From Isoetes taiwanensis (taxonomy: Eukaryota > Streptophyta > Lycopodiopsida > Isoetales > Isoetaceae): a DNA stretch of 64,000 nucleotides. A model generated the notes under the pieces. That model made no database searches. It saw only the letters and a list, made by a program, of their open reading frames with translations, and was not told the origin of the DNA. Position 1 is the stretch's first letter; every line of letters starts with the position of its first letter. A program made the position numbers and the translations under genes. Below, piece after piece: positions 54,395-64,000 of the stretch. The DNA is taken from positions 19,023,018-19,087,017 of the forward strand of contig JAJEKV010000020.1 of assembly GCA_021234155.1 (NCBI GenBank), given 5' to 3'.

Positions 54395-55271
54395 GTGTAT
54401 GTCTTAGTATAGCTTTAGTAAGGCATATGCATTCGAGCTAGTAGAATGCATATGCCAAAGTCTTGGAAGTGTAGGCGATGATGAGATACGCTCTAAAGGC
54501 ATTCTCTAGGCCACCACGCACCAAGAGTGCGCATGACCAGGAGGGTCATGTGAGAGGAAGAGTGGCATGGTGGGCGATGATGAGACCATCATTTGGATGA
54601 TCTCTATGCCACGTTGCAGGGCACGCGCACCTGACCATAGGGGGGTCATGGTGAGGTATGAGTGATCATGTGCGATGATGGGATCGTGAGACGTTCGCTA
54701 GCTTAAACCCTTAGAGGCACGAGACACTGCGGGTGTACGCGATCAAGGGGATCGTGTACAAGGTAGCACCCGATCATGGGCAATAATAGGATCATCTTAA
54801 ATGATCCTTAAGCTCAAATCCTTATGCGGCCATGATCGAGTGTAAGGTAGTAGGGTAACCTTGAGCTAGTAGTTCGGCTCAAGGAGGTAATTAGGGGGGT
54901 GGTCCCCTAAAACCACAAATTAACTTATATATCGTAATGTGCTACGTGTGCAGGCCAGTGAAGGGAAGCATGGAGGAGGGAGCACGTTACGAGAAGATGG
55001 AGTCATAGATTTTAGACTTAACTATGAACTCCTTAATTTGTTGTAATAATATTATGTGTGTATACTTTTATAATAATAGTCGTTATGGCTATATAATTTT
55101 GTATAACTTATAATTATAGCCTTATAATTACATAATAAGAAATTAACGAAAAGTTGATCTTTTCAATAGAGTTAAGTTCCTATATTCTTGTTGTGAGTTT
55201 TTGCAGGGCTGTTGCAGGCTCGTCACCTTAGCGTAATGCTGAGGACAACATTATCCTAAGGGGGGGGAGAA
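54395..55271 (+). other. Chromovirus A 3' region and polypurine tract
   Basis: There is no gene. Several diverged repeats contain GGGCGATGATGAGA and GATCATG words (about 54470, 54577, 54670, 54777). The segment ends in CCTAAGGGGGGGGAGAA, the polypurine tract that primes plus-strand synthesis, immediately before the 3' LTR. Confidence 0.75.
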
Positions 55272-56516
55272 TGTGACGTTCCAGGAAAATATATGCCATA
55301 CATACGTATATTTCCAGGTCCGTCACTATACAAGTCTATCTCCATAGCCTTGTATACCATAGATTGTGGCACTAGGGGGCATGACTAAGTTATTCATATA
55401 ACTTAGCCAACCTTAGGTTAAGACCATTTTCCACGTGGTCTTAGCCTATTGGGCACTCACCACACGGAACCACCCTATTGGAGCCATGTGGCATAACATG
55501 TGAACCCTAACCTATAAAGGCCTAAACGCTAACCCTAGGCCTCTTTTCTGGCTCCAACAGTCTGGGAACATTCTTCGCGCTCGAAACTCTGTTTCGAGAA
55601 CCGTCTGCTGTGGAACAACATAGAATAGCAGCCCCCAGAGCATGAGCGCATCAGTAGGAGTGGGAACTACCTCGAACACCTCGAAGACCATGGAGACGCC
55701 GGGAGCAGGAGGGAGTTCTTTGGGGAGCAGGTATTTTGGCATAGAGTTCTTGGTAGATCATCTGGAAGTTAGGATTCCAGATGAGTTAGCATCTCGTGTC
55801 TCTAGTAGAGCCATTCTAGAGCCCTTAGTTTAGATCTTGAACCCTAATCAATGAACCCTAACTATAAGTTAGATACATATATGATTAGGTTAGATGTTAT
55901 TCTCATTATTATCATGTTATGTGGATACGTGATGTTGGTTGATCATGTTTGCTCCTCTTGTATTGGGAAGGGGGGTAGAGACCTAGTAGCCATTACGTAG
56001 TGATGCTCCTAGTTTAGACCCTTTAGTTCCTATTATTATGCGGCCTGTGCATAGGAACCCACCGGGCTACGGGGGCTATGATGTGACTCAGCACTACATA
56101 ACGGGGCTAGAGGCAATACGGAGGGAGGGTCCCTGCTGAACGCGACTACTGGGGACCCCATAGCGGGCTAGGCTTATGGCCGGTCACTTAGTGTGGGCTG
56201 GGCATGGGTCCGACACCTCCTGGGGCAATGGTGTTGCCCTACCTCTCAAGAGCTGCAGGTGACGGCCTGGCTCTTGTTTTGGGGGGGTTAAGTCGGGTAC
56301 GAATCGTGTGTCTTCACGATTCTCTAGCCGCCCGTGGAACCTCTAGACCCCGGGAAGGGGAGATGCAACCCTTCCTGCCTCGACGGACCGGGGATATGCA
56401 ACCCGGAGTAGTCTCGATGGGTGATGCCATGAGATTGCGTATCCGGAAGGCTAGAGTCATGCCAGAGCCCAGTTTAGCCCATCTGCAAAGTATGCACAGG
56501 AGGGGCGGATGGAGTG
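55272..56516 (+). repeat. Chromovirus A 3' LTR, piece 1
   Basis: It begins TGTGACGTTCCAGG right after the polypurine tract. It is uninterrupted where the 5' copy was hit by B and C, so it gives the original target sequences. It ends at GAGTG (56512-56516), the target duplication of element D. Confidence 0.92.
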
Positions 56517-58969
56517 TGTTGAGGGTAATCTTGGCAAAACCCTCAACTAGAATGGTTTAGGACCTCCAGGTTGCTTCAGGCAACCACTCTGAACCTAAAT
56601 TTTGCAAAAACTTCTCACCACAAGCCTGTTAGTACAGCTTTCCCATTTCAAGAAAAAACCCTGTATTCTCTTTTCAATACCAAGTGCAAATAACTGGGGG
56701 ATTTATCTTGAAGAATGTATGAATGTGATCCCAACATATAGTATTAAAAATGTGCAGTACCTTTTTTGAAGTCAGACTATTCTAGATACTTGAAAATTAT
56801 ATGCATGACCTAGTAAAAAACTGGTCAATACCCTCGGCAGAGAGCAGAAATTCTCAGATGTTTTGTGAAATATTCTTTTTGATCTGGGACAACTGTGACC
56901 AATCAAATTGCTATTGTAGATGACGTGCAACACCTCTTTTGAGTTTATTTAGAATGTTGGATGAACAGGGAGTAATTTGCCACTGACAGACTGTGTTTTT
57001 TGATGACAGAGATATTTATCTAGATTTTTTGCTTTTCCTGAGACAAAATAAAAGAAATTTACTGGGATCTTGATAATAATAGATGGACTGGACCTTTTGT
57101 TAGAGGAGTTTGTAGCGAAAAGATAGGTTTAGACTCTTATCAGAAAACTAGAACTTAGTTTTGACTAATGTTTATATTTTTATGTTTTCTTTGGATGCAG
57201 GACGACTATTCCTATGAAGCATAAGCAGGATTTTACTAATATCCAATGGGATTAAAAACTAGAACAATATTTAGCAGATATGCATAAATTTCCTTGAAAA
57301 GAAAGTTGAGAAAAGAGAATTATACCAAAGTCGGATTTTCATTCACTTGACAATCATAACAGGAGTCTCACATAACTTCAAATAGCTCACGATTCATGAG
57401 CCAATAATACTTCCGGGATCAGACAGAATATTTGATCAGCTTTACTGCTCAATCGAGTAAATTGATGCAGCAAGGAAGGTCAAATCCACAAGCAGAAGAT
57501 CGCACTGACATGTATTTCGTATCAACAATCTTCCAAATGCGCAAAAGCCCTTGAAATTTCCTTAATCGATTTGCCCCCCTTTTGAAAAAGCTCTGTTCTG
57601 TTCCAATTCTTGCAAAATCCAACAGATTATTCGTCGTTTAGCACAGGTTTAGGGTTCTTGAGATCACTCAGGTTAAATCGGGAGGATATAGTCATGATTA
57701 GGTAGTTTCCAGCTGCTAAAAATCCGTTTCTTGGCCTGCAAATTTTAGGGTTCTTGATTTTTCTTGCGGAGAAATATCCCACAGGCAGGAATGAAAAAAT
57801 AGGCCAAGGTATAAATATAGATCCATTTCCTTGTTTTCTGATTACGTGGTCTCCTCCCACACCAAGCTCGGCTCGTGTTTCGACTTGGCATGCCAGGGGG
57901 GACGCCACTTGGCAGAGGATGAGAGGGTAGATAGATGGGGGGTAGATGTAGGTAGGTTTTACCATTTTTTTCAATAAGGCACGTTTCCCAAGAAGGCCAT
58001 TTAGAAGGTCAATATAAACTCTTTTTTCAAGAATGTTTGTGCCAGGTGACATGATTTCATGAGGGCTACCAGGTAGTATCATCAAATTTTCAAATGGAAT
58101 ACTTTGATTTTTTTTGGTAAAAAAATGAAGTGACTAGGCATGGGACTTGGTGAGGTGGCAAAAATGGTGAAGATGTGGCACTTAAGGGTTGGTAACCATC
58201 TTTTCCCCTAGTCAAAAAAATGAATTTTTTGGTGAGGTGGCAATGAAGTATGGATGATATGGATGACACGCGTGATGTGAGTGGTGAAGTGGAATTATGA
58301 ATGGTGAAGTGGATGTTGTATCTTTTGCAAAAAAAATTTTGACATGGGATGCTACTAGGGAGTTCACTTCTTGCATAGTTGGACAAATCTTGCTTTTTTT
58401 GTCCTTCTTTTGTAAGACCTAGTAGATATTTAGAACCCTAGGTGTTTTTGAAGTGAATTCATGGGGCTCCCTAGTGCTTGACTTTGGTGAGTAGGTGGAT
58501 GGAGCATGGAGTGTGTGTTTCATTTGACTAGGGAAAGAAATGTTACCAACACCATAGTATGTAATGAGAGGAGATGGAAATGTGGAAAAAAAAGAAGGCT
58601 AGACATGGAATGGAGAGGATGACTCAAGACATAGAATGAAAGAGAATGGCTAGGCAATTCTTCAAGAACCTTAAGAATATCAAACTTCAATGCTCAAATG
58701 GTGAACAAGATATCATACCAAGTTGTGACCTTGCAATCTTCAATAGGGCTTCGAATTTTAGTAACTTGCCTTGTGACCTCCCACTTAGCCAAAATACTCC
58801 TTTTATGTTTCTCAAGTGAATGTCCTTCTTTGGTTCTTCAAGTCCTTGTGTCTTTTGTAGCTTTTTCAAATGGTCTTCAAGGTTGCAACTTCAAATACTC
58901 CTTGTGTGCTTATTGAACCATGTATTTGGAAATGCCAATGGCTCTTCTATGCTGCCATGAGTGGCAGCA
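56517..58969 (-). repeat. Element D 3' LTR
   Basis: 2453 bp. Its last 291 bp (58679-58969) recurs at 61819-62109 with almost no differences. Minus-strand ORFs at 57627-58386 have no recognised domain. Confidence 0.88.
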
Positions 58970-59808
58970 TCATGCTAAAAAAAGAAAGAGGCAGGCTGGT
59001 TCTCCAGCTTCTTAAGACATTAATTCATTCTTGCAGCATGCAGAATGTTGCCATGATGGATGGAATGAATGGCAACTATGGGAGAAGATGTTTGGAAAGC
59101 AAGTTTATATGAAAGCAAGCCTTAAGTGTGTCAGATGATAATGAATGAACAAGAGGGTGAACCTGCAATGACAGTACGAGAATCAGTTCAAACATTTAGC
59201 TGCCATGTGGTGATATGGTGGCAACTTTTCCTGGGATATGAATGTATACTCAGGGCAGAGTAGAAGAATGATGAAGTATGAATGGTGGACTACTCTTGAA
59301 CAGAATGGAAGGTTTATGAATGAAAAGCAAAGGGTGTACCTGTTATACAAAATCAATTAAGGTTAGCATAAAATGCTGTCTGGTGGTGGAAGTGAAGACA
59401 GCATGTTCATCAAGGTGAATGGCTGGGCAATGAATAAATGTGTAGGGTGAAATCACGAGGGTGATCCTGCATGGTAGAGTATAATATTAGGGAGAAATAA
59501 GCCTGAGCCTCATGGACTTGTAGCCCTGAAATAAGCATTTTCTGCAACTTCACATTAAAACCAAGGACGTTAATTTATCAATTGCTATAAATGAGCTAAC
59601 TTAAGATAAATCAGAACTTAAAGAATATTACCTATTGCATTTGCAAAGAACAACTTTTATCTAACACACTGCCTATTCTATTTATCAATTGCTATAAATG
59701 AACTAACCTAAGATAAATCAGAACTTAAAGAGTAATACCTATTGCATTTGCAAAAAAAAACACTTTTTATCTAACACACTGCCTACTCTAACATTTAAAC
59801 AACAAGGT
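58970..59808 (-). other. Element D 3' UTR with 113-bp tandem duplication
   Basis: There is no gene. The text TTATCAATTGCTATAAATGA and its following ~113 bases (about 59572-59684) are repeated directly at about 59685-59797. Confidence 0.75.
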
Positions 59809-61061
59809 TTATTCAAATAGACTAAGGGCAACATGCTGTTGCCAGTACCTCTTAAGATGTAAAATGTTGATAGGATTTGGTAAGATTCTCCCTTCTGGTA
59901 TAGACTTCAGCCAATATGAATCTTGGCCTGCTGGCCCTGTAACTTCAAAAGGTCCTTCCCACAGCTCTTCAAATTTGCTTGCACAGTCTTCCTTTGCCTT
60001 ATTCCATTTTAGAACTAGCTCTCCATCTTTCAAGGTACCTTGCAATTTGTGTGCTGCTTTGAAGGCTGCTAGATCTTTAGCCTTTTTTAATAGTATAGCA
60101 TTTTCAGCTTCATATCTATGCTCTTCTAGTTGCATAAGTCGTACACACCTTTCTTCAAGTGCTTCCTCTATTTCCAAGTTTAATTTCAAAGCCATTCTCA
60201 AGGATGGAAGCTCAAGTTCTACTGGAATGATAGATTCTACTCCATAAACTAGACTAAAAGGTGTATGTTTGGTCGAAGTTTTAGTTGTAGTTCTGTAAGC
60301 CCACAGAGCATCATGCAACCTCAAATGCCAATCCTTTTTTGAGACACTAATAGTCTTTTTGAGTGTTAGTGGACTCTGCCTGACCATTACCTTGAGGATA
60401 GTAGGATGAACTCTTAGAATGTCTTACTTTGAGAGTTGCTAGCAGTGTGGCTATAACATCATTCAGGAACTGGCTGCCTCTATCAGATATAAGTTTGAAA
60501 GGGATACCAACCGCGTACGATATTTTCATGGATGAACCTAGCAGTAGTATAGGCATTTGCTTGTCTCAGGGAATAGCTTCAGCCCATTTTATAAAATAAT
60601 CAAGAGCTACAAGAATATACCGGTGCCGCGGTGTAAGAAGGTGGATCTCTGTGTCCTATAAAATCAAGTCCCCAGACTTGGAAGGGTCCTGGAGAAGTTA
60701 TGGCAGTTAAGGCAGCTGGTTGAAGAATTCTTCTACCAAAAATTTGGCATTTATGGCAGCATTTGATTGTCTCATAGCAGTCCTTGAAGAGAGTTGGCCA
60801 GTAATAACCAGCCCTCAAGATTTTTTTTGCTGTAGTATCTGCAGCAAAATGTCCACCACATACTCCTTCATGGCACGCTTCTACCACTAACTTAGCTTCT
60901 TCTTTATCAACACACCTCAAAATGATACCCTCTTTGTCATACCTGCATAGCACATTATCTATTAGCTTGAACTTATTGCATTTCTCCTTGAACCTTCTTT
61001 TTTGATTGGAGTTGAGTTCTTCTGGCATCTCATTTGATTCCAAATATCTTCTTATATTCAA
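59809..61061 (-). pseudogene. Element D integrase
   Basis: Minus strand. Zinc region CHEGVCGGHF and CHKCQIFG, then WGLDFIGH (first Asp) in 61061-60600. After frameshifts come ISDRGSQF (second Asp, about 60485), GNGQAESTN (Glu) and, in 60387-59809, the C-terminal GPFEVTGPAG and INILHLKRYW. Frames break at about 60640 and 60350. Confidence 0.88.
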
Positions 61062-61116
61062 TCTGCCTCCTGCACAAGGTTTACATTAGCATCTGCATCA
61101 TCTTGAACCTCATGAG

Positions 61117-61830
61117 TCAAACCTTCTTCATCTTCCTGCTCAAACAAATACTAGGATCATTTACCAAATTAATCACTTTAACAACAATATCATATTCTTG
61201 AATCTTACAAGCCCATCTGCATATCTTAGCCTTAGGCTGTTTCTTTGAGAACAACAAAGACAAAGGATTTTGCTTCATGTACACTTGAGTATGACTGTTT
61301 TGGATAAGATGTCCTTGTCTATCAATCAAAAACATAAGAGCTGCTGCACTTTTCTCAAGCCTTGGGTACCTCATTTCAGTATTAGACCAAATCTTGCTAG
61401 CAAAAGTTACCACCCCTTCTTCTTGCAATAAAACTAACCCTACAGCTCTTTTTGTTATACTGATATAAGCTTCAAAAGGTTTAGTTGCATCAGGAGGTTT
61501 TAAAAGTGCAGAATTGGAGATGGCTTGTATAATACTATCAAAGGCAAGTTGGCAAGTCTGGGTCCATTCTACCATGATTAACTTACTCTCATGCTTGGTA
61601 TATTTGCCTACCTTGGTGAGATCAGATATAGGAGCTACAGTATTAGAGAAGTGAGGAACATACATTCTTAAAAAGCTTACCATACCTAAGAAACTTTTTA
61701 CTTCCCTAACAGTTTTGGGTGATGCAAGCTTTTTTAATGCTTCCACTTTGCTCTCAGCCACTTGAATCCCTTTAGAGGAAATCTCATGCCCTAACAATCC
61801 TCCCTTGGAGCATAGAAAATCAAACTTCAA
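61117..61830 (-). pseudogene. Element D RT C-terminus and tether RNase H
   Basis: Minus strand. It begins in RT at FLCSKGGLLGHE (the palm and YLDD motif are missing) and covers VKSFLGMVSFLRMYVPHF. Then comes the RNase H-like tether, again without the first and third acidic residues (ISITKRAVGLVLL, LEKSAAALMF, QVYMKQNP). It joins the truncated LTR directly at 61819-61827. Confidence 0.88.
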
Positions 61831-62109
61831 TGCTCAAATGGTGAACAAGATATCATACCAAGTTGTGACCTTGCAATCTTCAATAGGGCTTCGAATTTTA
61901 GTAACTTGCCTTGTGACCTCCCACTTAGCCAAAATACTCCTTTTATGTTTCTCAAGTGAATGTCCTTCTTTGGTTCTTCAAGTCCTTGTGTCTTTTGTAG
62001 CTTTTTCAAATGGTCTTCAAGGTTGCAACTTCAAATACTCCTTGTGTGCTTATTGAACCATGTATTTGGAAATGCCAATGGCTCTTCTATGCTGCCATGA
62101 GTGGCAGCA
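61819..62109 (-). repeat. Element D truncated 5' LTR remnant
   Basis: 291 bp equal to 58679-58969. It starts at ATCAAACTT, which is also readable as RT codons, so the deletion junction lies in shared sequence. Confidence 0.9.
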
Positions 62110-62498
62110 GAGTGGTCAACCCTAGCCATTGTCTCGAGCCAGCCCCCCCATTCTTATGACTCGGACTGTTCTATCTTGAGGCCTAGCTGTCAGTCTATGG
62201 TAGGAGCTCTCATGTTTTACGGCATGTGTTTATCTCTATTGTATCTATGGATGTATGGATGTGCTACCCTTCGAGGTAGTTCGATGTATTGTTATTGCTA
62301 GTTCTGAAGTTGTTTATGCTTCCGCTGTGATAGGAGCCCATAGGGGAAGGGCGCGCAAGACACCTTCATGTCCCCTTCCTGCACTGGGGATACCCCAGAG
62401 TGCGGGATAGACGAAAGCCCGTGCGGTCGAAGGACCGGATGGGGGATTTCCTACGGAGTGTATGGTTGGGCGCCGTATATTTTGTAGGGAGCATCACA
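62110..62498 (+). repeat. Chromovirus A 3' LTR, piece 2
   Basis: It starts with the second GAGTG copy and matches the end of 5' LTR piece 3. It ends GCATCACA, followed by GCCAG and the E gag. Confidence 0.92.
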
Positions 62499-62503
62499 GC
62501 CAG

Positions 62504-63508
62504 TGGGAAAAGTTCTTCGAACGTATGCAAGCAACGGATGTGAAAAGACTGCAAGCCATGGACACTTATCTAAAAGATGAAGCCCTAGCATGGTGGCACG
62601 ACCGAAGAGAATGTGACCCTAAGATTAATAATTGGGAAAGCTTCAAAAAGGCATTTGAAGCGCATCAATTACCTTCCAATTACCAGAGTGAGCTCCGAAG
62701 GGAATGGGACCGCCTAAAACAAGAGGAAATAGAGATCATTCAGTTCTATGCTTTTAAATTCACCCAGTTGGTGGCACTGATTAAAAATTTTGATGAAAAT
62801 GAGCTTTAAAAAAAATATGTCAGCGGATATAGAGATGATATCTATGCAAAAATGGAAATACTGAATCCTAAAGATTTGGATGAGGCTATAAAATTAGCAT
62901 CTGCAGTGGGGAGGAAAATAGACTCAAAATCTAGAAAATTTGATCTTTGGGACAAGGAAACCTCGGATCAGAAGGATAAAAGAAAAAGCAAAGAGAAAAA
63001 TGGAAATAAGGAATCATTTAAAAATTCTAAAAGAAAAAGGTTTCATGGCGAGAACAATAGCTTTCAAAAGAAGCGAGAAGAACGAAATTAATTTAGGCAG
63101 AGGAAGGAACCAAAAGAGCCAAAGGGAGGTTGTTATAGATGTGGAGGAAAACATTACACAAGGGATTGTCCATTTGGAGAAGGAGGAATCACAAGAGCTA
63201 AACCATCTAAACCTCAAAAAGTTACTCAAATGTATATGATTGAAGTCCCCAAGCCTGTGGAGGATTTAGCCGAGACTTCTAAAGCTGCTGAGGAGCGGAA
63301 GAAAAATGTAAGTTTCCAGGATGAGGAAGGAACGAGCAAGGGCCATCGCCAAAGAGAGAAAATGGCTTCAAATCAAAACCACGGGGTGGAACAATTAGAA
63401 TTATTTCTCTTTGTCTATAAGATTATGGAAAGACTTGTAAGTTGTTTTCATCTTTTATGTGGAATAAAATTAGACTCTTATTTCTTATGGTGCAAATTGT
63501 ACCCTTGA
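62504..63508 (+). pseudogene. Element E gag, capsid C-terminal part and zinc knuckle
   Basis: This continues the Gag broken at 2808. The capsid shows the ALAWWHDR motif and the WESFKKAF helix typical of the Retrotrans_gag family. A lysine-rich linker follows, then a zinc knuckle of the form CX2CX3HX4C (Cys codons at 63131, 63140 and 63167; His at 63152). Two in-frame TAA codons interrupt it (62807-62809 and 63089-63091), but the frame is otherwise kept to the stop at 63508. Gag packages the element RNA. No protease, reverse transcriptase or integrase follows before the presumed 3' LTR, so E looks like a gag-only, non-autonomous element. Confidence 0.85.
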
Positions 63509-63891
63509 TAGATTGGTAATTGCGATTGCAACGTAATAGGCTTGAACATGAGTGCACTAATTGTGAATGCCTCAGTAGATGAGCAATTATGTTGCAGCGC
63601 AATAGGCTTGAACAAGAGTGCATGATATATATTTTTGAAGAGCGGTAATTGTGATTGCAACATAATAGGCCTGACAAAAGTTACATCTGTAATGCGAAGA
63701 TACAATTGTTTGTGGAGATATATAAGCAAGTAGGACCGTGGAGGCGTAAGGGGTAAGGTACTAAGGGAGTACAAGATTATGTGTAACTAATTCTGGTATT
63801 CTGCAGGTTTAAAGCTTCCAGGTTGCTAATGATCGCGGAGGATCGCTTTTTAAAAAGGGATGGATCGATATGGAGCAAGAATATGGGGGAG
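63509..63891 (+). other. Element E 3' untranslated region with triple repeat and polypurine tract
   Basis: There is no gene here. Three imperfect copies of a 40-45 bp unit, TAATTGCGATTGCAACGTAA followed by TAGGCTTGAACA, begin near 63515, 63583 and 63647. The segment ends in AATATGGGGGAG, a plausible polypurine tract, just before TGGTCCACATCA, which may open the 3' LTR. Confidence 0.45.
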
Positions 63892-64000
63892 TGGTCCACA
63901 TCAAATGGGCTAGTAAAATAAGGCAATTAACATGTCAATGCTAGTTGCTGCTAGTTCCCAAGAGTACAATTAAAAGGGACTTAGGAAAGCATCTTTCAAA
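63892..64000 (+). repeat. Possible start of element E 3' LTR
   Basis: The sequence after the purine tract begins TGGTCCA and runs off the window. I could not find the same text in 1-2458. This fits an LTR whose start lies upstream of the window, but it does not prove it. Confidence 0.3.

Larger units (their letters stand above)
56517..62109 (-). mobile_element. Element D, deleted Tat-like Ty3/gypsy
   Basis: Starts TGTTGAGGG, ends GGCAGCA, perfect GAGTG duplications (56512-56516, 62110-62114) in the 3' LTR of A. Minus-strand coding text covers the RT C-terminus to integrase only. The 3' LTR (56517-58969) is complete, while only the last 291 bp of the other LTR survives. Gag, protease and most of RT are lost. 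It is related to F by residue similarity, but has a different LTR. Confidence 0.92.
2809..62498 (+). mobile_element. Chromovirus A (Ty3/gypsy), host of four nested insertions
   Basis: The full span of element A. It begins TGTGACG and ends ATCACA, flanked by GCCAG target duplications (2804-2808 and 62499-62503) inside the E gag. The 5' LTR pieces are 2809-3097, 22499-22988, 36497-37378 and 47425-47428; the 3' LTR pieces are 55272-56516 and 62115-62498. Both sum to about 1.63-1.66 kb. The internal region (47429-55271) holds an H3-like remnant, degenerate gag-pol and a chromodomain. It was inserted after E and before B, C, D and F. Confidence 0.9.

Overview
The window is a stack of nested transposable elements from a land-plant nuclear genome. 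The plant assignment rests on four things: plant-type Ty3/gypsy chromoviruses with C-terminal chromodomains, Tat-like Ty3/gypsy elements with a second archaeal-type RNase H, a Helitron that starts TCTTCCTATATATA, and a fragment of a PLS-class pentatricopeptide-repeat (PPR) gene. No ordinary host gene, rRNA or CRISPR array was found. The species cannot be named from the sequence.

Layout, outermost first. Element E is a gag-only LTR element covering the window edges (1-2808 and 62499-64000). Its gag is split by chromovirus A (2809-62498, target duplication GCCAG). A's 5' LTR is broken into four pieces by three insertions: chromovirus B (3098-22498), chromovirus C (22989-36496) and the minus-strand Tat-like element F (37379-47419, duplication AGCGT). 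A's 3' LTR is broken by a second minus-strand Tat-like element, D (56517-62109, duplication GAGTG). B's 3' LTR holds a minus-strand Helitron (14119-18124) and a TIR transposon carrying a PPR fragment (18135-21111). Removing each insertion restores a continuous LTR or gag reading; only the C boundary has a blurred duplication.

The main finding is a histone in these retrotransposons. B encodes, between its primer-binding site and gag, a protein of about 425 residues (5288-6566) whose last 99 residues are a histone H3 core. It is collinear with H3 residues 37 to 135, has no insertion or deletion, and is about four-fifths identical to the H3 consensus I remember. The normal H3 tail is replaced by a long segment with a Q/E-rich stretch and a basic cluster. 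C (25355-26658) and A (48149-49112) carry broken copies in the same place, so the histone appears to be a shared, inherited part of this chromovirus lineage. B and C also share a second unknown gene (ORF2) next to it. In B and C the histone gene has its own TATA box upstream and AATAAA downstream. In A and C roughly 195-bp tandem units, each with a long hairpin, flank these genes. The same polyproteins end in a chromodomain, a module that in other proteins binds methylated H3 tails, so one element encodes both a histone H3 and a potential H3 reader.

B is the best-preserved copy, C is riddled with small indels, and A has lost the RT palm and RNase H. F is nearly complete and has an unusual order: protease, archaeal RNase H, RT, degenerate RNase H, integrase. 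Many frame breaks in B and F fall in homopolymers, so some may be assembly errors.
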